From: Kocuria flava
GTDB lineage: Bacteria; Actinomycetota; Actinomycetes; Actinomycetales; Micrococcaceae
DNA length: 64,000 nt
Assembly: GCF_001482365.1 (NCBI RefSeq)
Contig: NZ_CP013254.1
Coordinates: 2,604,001-2,668,000 of the forward strand
Direction of reading: 5' to 3'
Every line of letters starts with the position of its first letter. The stretch's first letter is position 1. Below are positions 44,827 to 53,395 of this stretch, piece after piece. The notes under the pieces are model-generated. The model had not been told where the DNA came from, searched no databases, and saw nothing but the letters and a program-made list of their open reading frames with translations. The position numbers and the translations under genes are program-made.

Positions 44827-46062
44827 ATGCCTACGTTCCACGACCCGCTCGCCGATGCGGCCGAAGCCTCCGAGGCGCTGCGCGGCCTGGCCCACGCCTC
44901 CCGCGTGTTCGAGGACCCGGCCGATACCTACCGAGTGTTCGGTGACCTCGTCGCGGGGGTGCGGTCGCTGCGCCAAGTCCTCGACCAGCTCGCCACCACC
45001 CACCTGGACGCGCGGGATCGGGCGTTCGACGATGACGGCAGCGCCGCCGCGGGTGCGGCGTCCGCGCTGGCAGCGGCCGATGAGCTGCACCAGGCCGGCA
45101 CGCTGCTGGATCAGGCCTACGGCCGGCTCGACGCCGCGTTCTCGCACTCCGGGCGGATCGCCTGGCACTCCGAACCGGTCGTCGACCGAGACGCCCAGCG
45201 GGAACGCCTGGCCGCACGGCTCGACGGCGACCCCACCAGTAGGACCGTGCGGGCCGGTTCGCTCGCGTTGGCGGTGTGGCCCGATGCCCCGGTGGGTGAG
45301 CATCAGCGCTACGCCTACCGGATCACCGACACCACCACCGGCCAGGCGGTGGAGGGCCGGGACCTGTTCGCCGGCGCCGGCGCCCCCGTCGACCCCGACC
45401 GCGCGCTCCGTGACCTCGCGAGCTTTCTGAGCGCGGCGGGTGAGGCTCGCCAGTACGCGCTCGACCAGCCCGGCAGCAGCCCGGAGCACGAGGGCCTGTT
45501 CCCGGTGTGGGTGTCCGAGGCCGCCCGCACCAACACCGACGCCCTGGCCGAGCTGAGCGAGCGCGAGTCCACCGAGCGCGTCGCCGGACCCGCGCAGGTG
45601 GGGCGGCGGTGGTTCAACGTGGCCTTCCTCCAGGGCGAGGAGGCCGATGCGGTACTCGATCTGATCGACCGCGACGGCACCGAAGCCGCCATCGCGCATC
45701 TGAGCGGGTACGACTATAGCGAGGAGACCACCCAGGCGGCCTTGGAGAACGGGTACGTCTACGACGACCAGCCACCCACCGGCAGCACCGACCGAACCGT
45801 CCAAGACGGCGGGTACGCGCTGACCTACAACCACGCGCTCGGGCATGTGGGGCTGTACCGGGAGTTCGACACCCCACCCGACCCCGCACTGCACGAGGCC
45901 GAGCAGCCGCCCTCGGCGGTCGTCAACGAGCAGTCACACCACGCGCCCGCACCGGATCGGGATGCGTCGGTTGCCCGGCGCGCTGCCCTCGGCGCGGACC
46001 GCGACTGGTACGCCCACCCTGCTGGCACCGCCGGCCAGTCCGGGCGAGGGCTGTCACTGTGA
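44827..46062 (+). CDS. Two-part element protein of unknown function
   Basis: A 411-residue soluble protein. Residues 1-110 are helical (AADELHQAGTLLDQAYGRLD), in the pattern of a small helical hairpin protein. Residues about 140-370 are mixed alpha/beta, with LALAVWPDAPVGEHQRYAYR, RRWFNVAFLQGEEADAVLD and GYALTYNHALGHVGLYRE. I do not recognise either part. It lies between the two VirB4 halves and its stop overlaps the ATPase start (GTGA). A transfer accessory or a protein moved to the recipient are possibilities without direct evidence. Confidence 0.6.
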   Translation: MPTFHDPLADAAEASEALRGLAHASRVFEDPADTYRVFGDLVAGVRSLRQVLDQLATTHLDARDRAFDDDGSAAAGAASALAAADELHQAGTLLDQAYGRLDAAFSHSGRIAWHSEPVVDRDAQRERLAARLDGDPTSRTVRAGSLALAVWPDAPVGEHQRYAYRITDTTTGQAVEGRDLFAGAGAPVDPDRALRDLASFLSAAGEARQYALDQPGSSPEHEGLFPVWVSEAARTNTDALAELSERESTERVAGPAQVGRRWFNVAFLQGEEADAVLDLIDRDGTEAAIAHLSGYDYSEETTQAALENGYVYDDQPPTGSTDRTVQDGGYALTYNHALGHVGLYREFDTPPDPALHEAEQPPSAVVNEQSHHAPAPDRDASVARRAALGADRDWYAHPAGTAGQSGRGLSL

Positions 46063-47570
46063 GCGGCGAGGGAGGCGAGCGGGAGCGGCTGCACACCTCG
46101 GTTCTCGTCGCCCCCGCCAAAGAGCGCCGCCGGCTGCGCAAGCAGCGCCGGAAGGCCGCGGCGAGGCTCCAAGCCGAACAGCACGCCGCCGAGAAGACCG
46201 CCGCCCGCGCGAAGGCCGAGACTGAGCGCGCCGAACGCCGCGCCACCACCTACCTGCCCGCCGCCGGTGAACCCGGCCCTGCCGCGCTACGCACACCGGG
46301 CCGGTTCCGCCTCCCGCGCCACCAGGACACCTCAGCGACCCTCGCCGGGGCGTATCCGTTCGTCGCCGAAGGCGGACTCGGCTCCGACGGAGTGTTCGTC
46401 GGCCAAGACCTCTACTCCGGCGGCAGCTTCGTCTACGACCCCTGGGTGCTCTACGCCCGCGGCATCATTACCGCACCCAACGTGGTGCTCGCGGGGATCG
46501 TCGGCTCCGGAAAGTCCTCCCTCGCCAAGTCCCTCTACACCCGGTCCCTGCCGTTCGGGCGCCGCGTCTACGTCCCCGGCGACCCCAAAGGCGAACACAC
46601 CGCCGTCGCGAACGCGGTCGGCGGACGCGCGATCGTCCTCGGCCACGGGCTGAACACTCGCCTCAACCCCCTCGACGAAGGCCACCGTCCCGGTGGGCTG
46701 ACCGATGAGCAGTGGAAGACGACCGTGGCTTCGCGGCGTCGGGACCTGATCGGCGCTCTGGCCGAGACCGTCCTGGCGCGAGGGTTGACGCCGTTGGAGC
46801 ACACCGCCATCGACCTTGCCCTCACTACCACGGTGCGGGAGAACGACGTGCCGATCCTGCCCACGGTTGTCGACCACATCCTCACCCCGAGCAGCTCAGA
46901 GACGGACGCCGACGGCCGGCTGGCCGAGGACGGTCGTCTCGTCGGCCACGCCCTGCGCCGCCTGGTCGCCGGTGACCTTGAAGGCCTCTTCGACGGTCCC
47001 TCGACGGTGGCGTTCGACCCGTCACTGCCGATGATCAGCCTCGACCTGTCGCGGGTCACCGAGAACAGCACGCTCATCTCGGTGCTGATGACGTGCTCGT
47101 CGGCGTGGATGGAGTCGGCCCTGCTCGACCCCAACGGCGGGCAGCGATGGGTCATCTACGACGAGGCATGGCGACTCATGTCCCACCCCGCCCTGTTGAA
47201 GCGGATGGATGCGCACTGGCGGCTGGCCAGGCATTACGGGATCGCGAACATGCTGATCTTCCACAAGCTCTCCGACCTGGACAACGTCGGCGACGTCGGC
47301 TCAGCCATGCGCTCCCTCGCCAACTCCCTGTTGGCGAACGCAGAAACCAGGATCGTGTACCGGCAGGAATCCGACCAGCTCGGCCCCACCGCAACCGCGC
47401 TCGGACTCACCGGCACCGAACAGAAACTCCTCCCGTCGCTGGGCGTGGGTCAGGGGCTGTGGCGGATCAAGGCCAGGAGCTTCGTGACTCAGCACCAGTT
47501 GCACCCGGCCGAGCTGGAACTCTTCCGGACCGACCAGCGCTACACCGCCTCACAGGTTCAGAAATCCTGA
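46059..47570 (+). CDS. VirB4-like secretion ATPase (C-terminal half)
   Basis: A 503-residue ATPase. After a basic coiled-coil-like N-terminus (residues 18-62, rich in Arg, Lys, Ala and Glu), Walker A is GIVGSGKS (146-153) and Walker B is RWVIYDEAWRLM (around 365). The motif AETRIVYRQESDQLG follows. It powers assembly and substrate movement through the type IV channel and would complement the SCO6880-like gene at 43235. GTG at 46059 overlaps the preceding stop by 4 bases. The metal cassette on the opposite strand begins 82 bases later. Confidence 0.88.
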   Translation: MSGEGGERERLHTSVLVAPAKERRRLRKQRRKAAARLQAEQHAAEKTAARAKAETERAERRATTYLPAAGEPGPAALRTPGRFRLPRHQDTSATLAGAYPFVAEGGLGSDGVFVGQDLYSGGSFVYDPWVLYARGIITAPNVVLAGIVGSGKSSLAKSLYTRSLPFGRRVYVPGDPKGEHTAVANAVGGRAIVLGHGLNTRLNPLDEGHRPGGLTDEQWKTTVASRRRDLIGALAETVLARGLTPLEHTAIDLALTTTVRENDVPILPTVVDHILTPSSSETDADGRLAEDGRLVGHALRRLVAGDLEGLFDGPSTVAFDPSLPMISLDLSRVTENSTLISVLMTCSSAWMESALLDPNGGQRWVIYDEAWRLMSHPALLKRMDAHWRLARHYGIANMLIFHKLSDLDNVGDVGSAMRSLANSLLANAETRIVYRQESDQLGPTATALGLTGTEQKLLPSLGVGQGLWRIKARSFVTQHQLHPAELELFRTDQRYTASQVQKS

Positions 47571-47651
47571 AGCCTGATTCGTGGGAACCTGCGGATGGGG
47601 GGCCGCTTTTCAGGGTTGTGAGGGTGCGTGCTCGTGGAACATGCGCCCTCA

Positions 47652-48905
47652 TCATTGGGCCGCAGGCTGCCGACGGCCGCTGTGGTTAGACGGCGTCGAC
47701 GGGCGCGGAACTCTACGCCAGGTGAGAGCGGTGAAGAGCGCACCGAGGATACCGATTGCGACGAGCACAAGCGCGATGGCGTCGAGACCGATCGTGGCAC
47801 CGAGAACACCGGCGAGAGGGTAGGTGATGAGGAAACAGGCGTGGGAGAGGGAGAACTGGGCGGCGAAGACGGCGGGTCGGGTCTGCTCAGTGCTGCCTCG
47901 ACGCAGGAGCCTGGCCGATGGGGTGAGGATCGTGGAGGTCGCAGATCCCAGCAGCGCCCAGATGGCCAGCAGCGCGATCCACTGGGATGGGCCCTCCATC
48001 CAGGCGATACTCCCGGCCGTGGCGAGGAGCAAAGTGGGGAGCGCGATCCCTCCGGTGAGCATGACCGGTCTGTCTGGCAGTGTCTCCAACAGTTTCGGCA
48101 TGAGGAGAGCGACGACCATCGAGCCGCCTCCGTAGGCAGCGAGTAAGAGAGCGGCGTCTGATTGAGGTCGCCCTAGCTCGCCGAGAACGAGCACGGTGGA
48201 GTTGACGATGACCATAGCGGTGGTGGTCGCGACGACGAGGTTCAGGCCCATCAGCCCGCGCAGCTCTCTATCGACCCAGAAGGCCTGTGCGCCGCGGGTA
48301 AGGCGGTTGAGGAACGGTGTCGGTGGCGGCGTCTCGATTCGCGGAAAACGAGAAGCGATGACGAGCGCTGCGGAGATGAGGAATCCGATCACAGTGCCGA
48401 CAAAGAGGTTGTGGTAGCTGATCACGGTCAGCAAGGCGGCGGCGAGCGTCGGGCTCAGCAGCGATTCGAGGTCGTAGGCCAGCCGTGACAGTGACAATGC
48501 CCGGGTGTAGTCGTTCTCGTCAGGCAAGACCGAGGGGATGACGGCTTGGAATGTGGGGGTGAAGGTCGCCGAGGCGGACTGGAGCAGGAAGATCAGAAGG
48601 TAGATCTGCCACTCCTCGGTCACAAACGGCAACGAGACGGCGACTCCAGCGCGGATCAGATCGGCGCCGATGAGTACCGGCTTGCGGGGCAGACGTGCGA
48701 GTAGGGCGGTGGTCACCGGAGCGACGGCGACGTAGGCGACCATCTTGATGCTCATCGCGACGCCCATGACGATCCCGGCATTTCCGCCAGCGATGTCGAA
48801 GGCGAGCAGGCCGAGTGCGACCGTGAGCAGTCCGGTACCCAGCAGTGCGATGGCCTGCGCGGTGAACAGCTTCGCGTAGGTCGGATTCCTAAGGACGGTG
48901 AGCAT
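47652..48905 (-). CDS. MFS transporter paired with an ArsR regulator (metal efflux candidate)
   Basis: A 417-residue permease with 12 hydrophobic segments of the MFS_3/enterobactin-exporter-like type, starting MLTVLRNPTYAKLFTAQAIA. Relatives next to ArsR/SmtB repressors export cobalt, nickel or other divalent metals in actinobacteria, which is the best guess here. The motif MPKLLETLPDRPVMLTGG is the half-way MFS repeat. It is the second gene of a two-gene operon and runs against the transfer genes on both sides, so it is inserted cargo. Confidence 0.8.
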   Translation of the reverse strand: MLTVLRNPTYAKLFTAQAIALLGTGLLTVALGLLAFDIAGGNAGIVMGVAMSIKMVAYVAVAPVTTALLARLPRKPVLIGADLIRAGVAVSLPFVTEEWQIYLLIFLLQSASATFTPTFQAVIPSVLPDENDYTRALSLSRLAYDLESLLSPTLAAALLTVISYHNLFVGTVIGFLISAALVIASRFPRIETPPPTPFLNRLTRGAQAFWVDRELRGLMGLNLVVATTTAMVIVNSTVLVLGELGRPQSDAALLLAAYGGGSMVVALLMPKLLETLPDRPVMLTGGIALPTLLLATAGSIAWMEGPSQWIALLAIWALLGSATSTILTPSARLLRRGSTEQTRPAVFAAQFSLSHACFLITYPLAGVLGATIGLDAIALVLVAIGILGALFTALTWRRVPRPSTPSNHSGRRQPAAQ

Positions 48906-48950
48906 GAGGTCGGGCCGATCAGATCGAGAACAAAAGGGGGGCGGCAGGCG

Positions 48951-49313
48951 CTACTGAGGTGTGTGGTGGTGCGGTGGTGTCTGCCCGTTGGCGATTGCGT
49001 GCTCTGCCTGCTTGATCGCCTCGACGACGACAGCGAGGGCGTGTTCGTCAGTGAGCTTGTAGAGCACGCTTGTGCCCTCCTGCCTCGTTGTGACCATCCG
49101 CGCCATCCGCAGCCGGGCGAGATGCTGGGAGACCCCGGGAGGTTTCTTGTCGACGATCTCTGCCAGTGCCTTGACCGGCAGTTCTTCGGCGCGCCGCAGT
49201 GCGAGCACGATCCTGATCCGAGTCGGATCGGACAGGATGCCCAGCACCTCCGCAGCCAGGTCGACGTATTCCGATGCCGGGTCCATCCCGCATAACTGCT
49301 TATCTGCGTTCAT
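48951..49313 (-). CDS. ArsR/SmtB-family metal-sensing repressor
   Basis: A 120-residue winged-helix repressor. The HTH reads LAEIVDKKPPGVSQHLARLR and the wing MARMVTTRQEGTSVLYKL. The C-terminal helix and tail (DEHALAVVVEAIKQAEHAIA and PPHHHTP) are His-rich, like the alpha-5 and tail sites of NmtR/KmtR-type nickel-cobalt sensors. A cysteine pair of ArsR type is not obvious. I prefer the ATG at 49313 to the one at 49319 because it is 6 bases from a leaderless -10 box. It precedes the MFS gene by 45 bases. Confidence 0.85.
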   Translation of the reverse strand: MNADKQLCGMDPASEYVDLAAEVLGILSDPTRIRIVLALRRAEELPVKALAEIVDKKPPGVSQHLARLRMARMVTTRQEGTSVLYKLTDEHALAVVVEAIKQAEHAIANGQTPPHHHTPQ

Positions 49314-49325
49314 ACGCATATACTA
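49311..49325 (-). promoter_or_regulatory. Leaderless -10 box and likely operator of the ArsR gene
   Basis: On the minus strand TAGTAT is followed by ATGCGT and the ATG at 49313. The overlapping TATATGCGTATGA is an A/T-rich imperfect dyad like ArsR/SmtB operators. Confidence 0.5.
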
Positions 49326-49408
49326 ACACTCCTGTGAAGGCCGAGCACCGGTGAAGTGTGTTGCGCCCTGACCGCAGACGGTTCCCGGTCCTCTCTGCGG
49401 GCGTACTG

Positions 49409-49417
49409 GTGCACCTG
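49409..49417 (+). promoter_or_regulatory. Transfer-module motif, GTGCACCTG, before 49424
   Basis: GTGCACCTG followed by GCCGGT and the ATG: the same 6-base spacing as at 38684. Confidence 0.45.
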
Positions 49418-49423
49418 GCCGGT

Positions 49424-49996
49424 ATGGGTTCCAACGCCGATCTTCCTTCTCGCCGTAGCCGCCGCAACACGCCGCCCGATGGGCCGCCGGTGGTGTTGCC
49501 GCACGTGATCATCACCGCCGCCGAGACCGGTGCCCTGGATGTCACCATCGATGGTGCCGCCTTCCCGCCACCGGCTGAGGGGCAGGCGTGGACGCGGGGC
49601 ACCTTCGGCGCCCTGCTGGACGCCATCACCGAGGACCGCACGGTCGCGGTGCGGATCGAGGTCCGCGAGAGCGACGGGACCGTGTTCACCGACCTCATCC
49701 ACGTCCGCAAACCCACACCGCCACGACCCGCAGAGACCGAGCCGAGTCAACCGCGCAGCAAGCACACCAAGGCGAAGCCGGCACCGGAGCTGGTGGAGGT
49801 CACTGGTGAGGGGTTTGTGCCCGGTGAGGACATCGCCGTCGCCCTGATTGTCGCGCACACGGACGCCGCCGGCACCGGTCACGCCCGCGCCCTGCTCGAT
49901 GCCAGTCGCCTCGCTGGGCTGCTCGACGATGGCGTCGGAGAGGTCGTGCTGCTGGGCCGGGTCTCGGGCACGGTCCGGGTGCGGCGGCTGCCATGA
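49424..49996 (+). CDS. Conserved transfer-module protein of unknown function
   Basis: A 190-residue soluble protein. Residues 25-100 form a beta-rich unit (VIITAAETGALDVTIDGAAF, VAVRIEVRESDGTVFTDLI). Residues 125-190 resemble the same kind of unit (VEVTGEGFVPGEDIAVALIV, GRVSGTVRVRRLP). A basic linker joins them. I know no domain name for it. The start fits the GTGCACCTG spacing, and the stop overlaps the VirD4-like start by 4 bases, so it is probably a partner of the coupling protein. Confidence 0.6.
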   Translation: MGSNADLPSRRSRRNTPPDGPPVVLPHVIITAAETGALDVTIDGAAFPPPAEGQAWTRGTFGALLDAITEDRTVAVRIEVRESDGTVFTDLIHVRKPTPPRPAETEPSQPRSKHTKAKPAPELVEVTGEGFVPGEDIAVALIVAHTDAAGTGHARALLDASRLAGLLDDGVGEVVLLGRVSGTVRVRRLP

Positions 49997-51780
49997 CCGG
50001 CCCGGCGCCGGGCCGGCAGACCGGGAGCCTGGGCGACGAGCTGACCAACGCCGCCATCATCGCCCTGATCGGCGCGTTCGGTGTCGCACTCGTCCTGCGC
50101 GCCGCCGGCAGTGTGGCGGCGTTCCTGACCGGCACACCCCAACCCGCCGCCGGACCTGCATCCGGGCTCGGGGTGCTGTTCAACCCCACCGACCCCGCCA
50201 CCGCGCTCGATGCCGAAGGGCTGAGCCCGGTCGCCTACTGGATCGTCACCGCGATCTTGCTCGGTGGCCTCGTGACGGCTGGTGGGTGGGTGTGGGTGAG
50301 GCTGCGTCGCCACTCGCGCAGGGTCGAGACCGACCCGCGACGCCTGGCCGGCACGGCCACGGCACATGAGGTCACCCAGACCGCCTCTTCGAAGGCATTG
50401 CTACGCCGAGCCACGACACTGCGCCCGTCACTCGATGAGCCGACGCCCTCCGATGTGGGATACCTGCTGGGCCGTTCACGAGGGAAGCAGGTGTGGGCCT
50501 CGGTGGAGGACTCGATCCTGCTCATCGGTCCACCCCGCTCCGGCAAAGGCCTGCATGTGGTCATCAACGCCATCCTCGACGCACCCGGAGCCGTCGTCAC
50601 CACCTCCACGCGTCCGGACAACCTCACCGCGACCCTCCGCGCCCGCCAACGCGAGGGACGGCCGGTGGCGGTGTTCGACCCCCAGCACCTGGCCGAAGGC
50701 ATCCCTGCCGGGATGCGCTGGTCACCGATTCGCGGCTGCCACGACCCACTCACGGCGATGATCCGCGCCACCGGCCTCGCCTCCGCCACCGGCCTGTCTG
50801 CGGGCGGGGTGGAGTCCGGCGGGTTCTGGGAAGGCAAGACCCGCACCGCCCTCCAAGCCTTGCTGCACGCCGCCGCCCTCGACGGACGGCCACCCTCAGA
50901 GTTGTTCCGCTGGACCCTCGACCCCACGGCCGCCGCCGAAGCCGTCGCCATCCTCACCAACAGCACCCAGGCGGCGACGGGGTGGGCGGACTCGCTTGGG
51001 GCGATGATCGATTCGGACCCCAAGACCCGCGACTCCATCTGGCAGGGCGTGGCGCTGGCCCTCGGTGCCCTGGCTGACCCGCGGGTGCTCGACGCGGTGT
51101 CGCCGGGGCCGGGTGAGGACTTCGACCCCGAGACCTTCATCCAAGCCCGCGGCACCCTCTATCTGCTGGCCACCGGGGCGGGGGCCGGCGCATCCGCCGC
51201 TCTGGTGGCGGCGTTCGTGGAAGACCTCATCGAAACCGCGCGCCGGATCGCGGCCCGCTCACCCGGCGCCCGTCTCGACCCACCACTGCTGCTGGCACTC
51301 GATGAGATCGGCAACCTCGCCCCATTGCCGAGCCTCCCGACGCTGATGGCCGAGGGCGGTGGCACCGGCATCACGACGCTGCCCGTGTTGCAGTCGCTCG
51401 CTCAGGCGCGGGAGAAGTGGTCCGACAATGCCGCCGGGGCGATCTGGGACGCCTCCATTGTCAAGGTGATTCTCGGTGGTGCCTCCAACTCCCGCGACCT
51501 CCAAGACCTCTCCACCCTCATCGGCGAACGTGACGAGTACACCGACTCGGTGACCCTGGGTGACCACGGCAGCCGATCCAACCAACGCTCGGTCCGCCGA
51601 GTCCCGATCCTGCCGCCAGACCGGATCAGGACGCTCCCGTTCGGCACCGGCGTCACGCTCCTACGCAGTGCCCCGCCGATCGTCACCGACCTACGACCCT
51701 GGCCCTCTCGTCCTGACGCGGCCGAGTTGACGGCCGACCGGGCAGAGGTCGAGGCACTGCTGCGTGGACCCGGCTCGTAA
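49993..51780 (+). CDS. VirD4/TraG-like type IV coupling protein
   Basis: A 595-residue membrane ATPase that links the relaxase-DNA complex to the transfer channel. Two transmembrane helices lie at about 20-45 and 80-103. Walker A is GPPRSGKG (179-186). Walker B is LLLALDEIGNLAPLP (about 435-449), and the motif QSLAQAREKW follows. The start overlaps the previous gene (ATGA). It is downstream of the metal cassette but has its own motif-marked operon start. Confidence 0.9.
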   Translation: MTGPAPGRQTGSLGDELTNAAIIALIGAFGVALVLRAAGSVAAFLTGTPQPAAGPASGLGVLFNPTDPATALDAEGLSPVAYWIVTAILLGGLVTAGGWVWVRLRRHSRRVETDPRRLAGTATAHEVTQTASSKALLRRATTLRPSLDEPTPSDVGYLLGRSRGKQVWASVEDSILLIGPPRSGKGLHVVINAILDAPGAVVTTSTRPDNLTATLRARQREGRPVAVFDPQHLAEGIPAGMRWSPIRGCHDPLTAMIRATGLASATGLSAGGVESGGFWEGKTRTALQALLHAAALDGRPPSELFRWTLDPTAAAEAVAILTNSTQAATGWADSLGAMIDSDPKTRDSIWQGVALALGALADPRVLDAVSPGPGEDFDPETFIQARGTLYLLATGAGAGASAALVAAFVEDLIETARRIAARSPGARLDPPLLLALDEIGNLAPLPSLPTLMAEGGGTGITTLPVLQSLAQAREKWSDNAAGAIWDASIVKVILGGASNSRDLQDLSTLIGERDEYTDSVTLGDHGSRSNQRSVRRVPILPPDRIRTLPFGTGVTLLRSAPPIVTDLRPWPSRPDAAELTADRAEVEALLRGPGS

Positions 51781-51803
51781 CCGGGGCGGGCGTGGTGCGG
51801 CCT

Positions 51804-51812
51804 GTGCACCTG
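51804..51812 (+). promoter_or_regulatory. Transfer-module motif, GTGCACCTG, before the SSB-like gene
   Basis: GTGCACCTG preceded by GGGCGGGCGTGGTGCGGCC, 55 bases before the start codon. Confidence 0.45.
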
Positions 51813-51867
51813 CCTGACATCAGCGGCTCCGATCGGCGGGGTCGCGTGAGTGTCAGAGGAGAGTCAA

Positions 51868-52314
51868 ATGGCTATCCGCACCCAGGAATCGTTCTCGGGG
51901 TTCATCGCCTCAGACCCCCAGCTCAGCCAGACCTCGAAGGGTGATCCTCGGTTCTACGCCCGGGTCGGCAAGGAGCACTTCCGTCGCGAGGACGATGGGT
52001 CTTTCACCCAGACCGAGACGACCTATCACCACATGGTGATGTTCGGCCGGTCGGCCGAGCACGCGCATGACCGGTTCGCCAAGGGCGACAACTTCATCGC
52101 CGAGGGCTACACCCGCGAGGTCAACTACGAACGCGACGGCCAGGCGGTCGAGAGCGAGGAGTTCGTGGCCAAGAAGATCGGTCACGACACCGCCCGCACC
52201 CGCTACGAGGTCGACCGCACCCCACGCCGCGCAGCAGCGGAGCGGGACGCGGCCGCGTTCGAGCCACCGTCCCGGCCCGCCCAGGCACCGCAATCCACGG
52301 CCATCGGCCTGTGA
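51868..52314 (+). CDS. Single-stranded DNA-binding protein-like
   Basis: A 148-residue OB-fold protein of the SSB type: SGFIASDPQLSQTSKGDPRF, TTYHHMVMFGRSAEHAHDRF and KGDNFIAEGYTREVNYERDG. It lacks the acidic DDDIPF-type tip of housekeeping SSB and ends in TAIGL, as element-borne SSBs often do. The ATG at 51868 follows AGAGGAGAG. It would coat transferred single strands, with ArdC, on entry. Confidence 0.82.
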   Translation: MAIRTQESFSGFIASDPQLSQTSKGDPRFYARVGKEHFRREDDGSFTQTETTYHHMVMFGRSAEHAHDRFAKGDNFIAEGYTREVNYERDGQAVESEEFVAKKIGHDTARTRYEVDRTPRRAAAERDAAAFEPPSRPAQAPQSTAIGL

Positions 52315-52333
52315 ACGCCGGGAGCCGAGCATC

Positions 52334-52969
52334 ATGACTGACACCCCCGAGGCCGATCCACCCGGCGCCGACCCAACCAACGGTGAGGGGCCGGAGTTGG
52401 ATGAGCCGGATGTGTTCGACGGTCCGCCGCGCGTCAGCGACGCCGATGTGCCCGAGACGCCGCACCCGGTGAACTGGAACCTGCTGTCCGCGCATGACCT
52501 GGAAACCGAATGGCTCGCGCTGAACCGGTGGGTGGACTGGTTGCGCCACACCTACGGACTTCCCGCCAGCGTGCTGCCGCCGTTCTGGCACCACCACCCC
52601 GAACTGGTCTGGGAACTCTCCGCGCTGCACCTGCACTGGCTGGGCGCCTACGACCCCGAGCAGAACGCCTCCGCGGCGATCGGCTGGCACCGCGACTTCG
52701 CCGACACCCGCGCCCGCCTCCGGGACTGGGTGGCCGCCTCGGGCACCCGGATCGATCGTGACCGGCCCACCCGGCAGACCACCTGGCCCGGCGAAGAACC
52801 CGGACCGCCGGTGGAGGATGTGGTGATCGCCGACCGCGACGCCGAGTTCGTGGAGTTCGTCCAAGCCCAGGTCCGCAGACGCCAGGAGGCCGAGGACGAG
52901 TTCTTCGCCAGCCTCGACGACGACCTCGACCTCGATGTTTACCCGACCACCGGGCAGGTGCGGGACTGA
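52334..52969 (+). CDS. Conserved element protein of unknown function
   Basis: A 211-residue acidic protein. The first 50 residues are Pro/Asp/Glu-rich and disordered. Residues 50-140 hold a Trp-rich helical region (ETEWLALNRWVDWLRHTYGL, PPFWHHHPELVWELSALHLH, WHRDFADTRARLRDWVA). Proteins of this Trp/His pattern occur in transfer modules of related elements, without assigned function. It overlaps the next start by one base. It may bind a transfer partner; there is no enzymatic motif. Confidence 0.65.
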   Translation: MTDTPEADPPGADPTNGEGPELDEPDVFDGPPRVSDADVPETPHPVNWNLLSAHDLETEWLALNRWVDWLRHTYGLPASVLPPFWHHHPELVWELSALHLHWLGAYDPEQNASAAIGWHRDFADTRARLRDWVAASGTRIDRDRPTRQTTWPGEEPGPPVEDVVIADRDAEFVEFVQAQVRRRQEAEDEFFASLDDDLDLDVYPTTGQVRD

Positions 52970-53211
52970 TGGGCGGCTACGTGAAGAAGACCGACCGGCG
53001 CCGCTACGAAGACCGCTCCTTCTCCGTCCGGGCCGTGCACCGGGACCAAGCCGACCTGCACAAGCTCGCCGAGGTGCTGATCCGGCTGACCTTGCAGGAG
53101 ACCGGCCGCAGCCGCGCCGACCGCCGCGCCGCCGAACCACCGGAGACCTACCGCGACCCAGCCGCAGCCCTCCGCTCAGCGGCGAGTGTCGCAGGCCCGT
53201 TGGTAGAATGA
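52969..53211 (+). CDS. Small basic element protein
   Basis: An 80-residue, Arg-rich protein (KKTDRRRYEDRSFSVRAVHR; LAEVLIRLTLQETGRSRADR) probably binding nucleic acid or another element protein. ATG overlaps the stop of the preceding gene. I recognise no named domain. It is the last gene before the recombinase. The 184 bases between (53212-53395) contain small hairpins (for example CACCCG-CA-CGGGTG at about 53259-53272) but nothing I can name. Confidence 0.6.
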   Translation: MGGYVKKTDRRRYEDRSFSVRAVHRDQADLHKLAEVLIRLTLQETGRSRADRRAAEPPETYRDPAAALRSAASVAGPLVE

Positions 53212-53395
53212 CACCAGCAAGCCTCGCGTACGCGGGGTGTTGTGGTCCCAAACCTCACCCGCACGGGTGGGCAACACGCACCGTGACCCGGTCGGGTCTC
53301 GTCCTACAGCCACACCGATGGCTGCTCTCACGATCAACATCTCCTCCCAGGCGTCTGGGGCGCGAGGGTCGAATCGCGTGAGAGGCAAGGACCCG

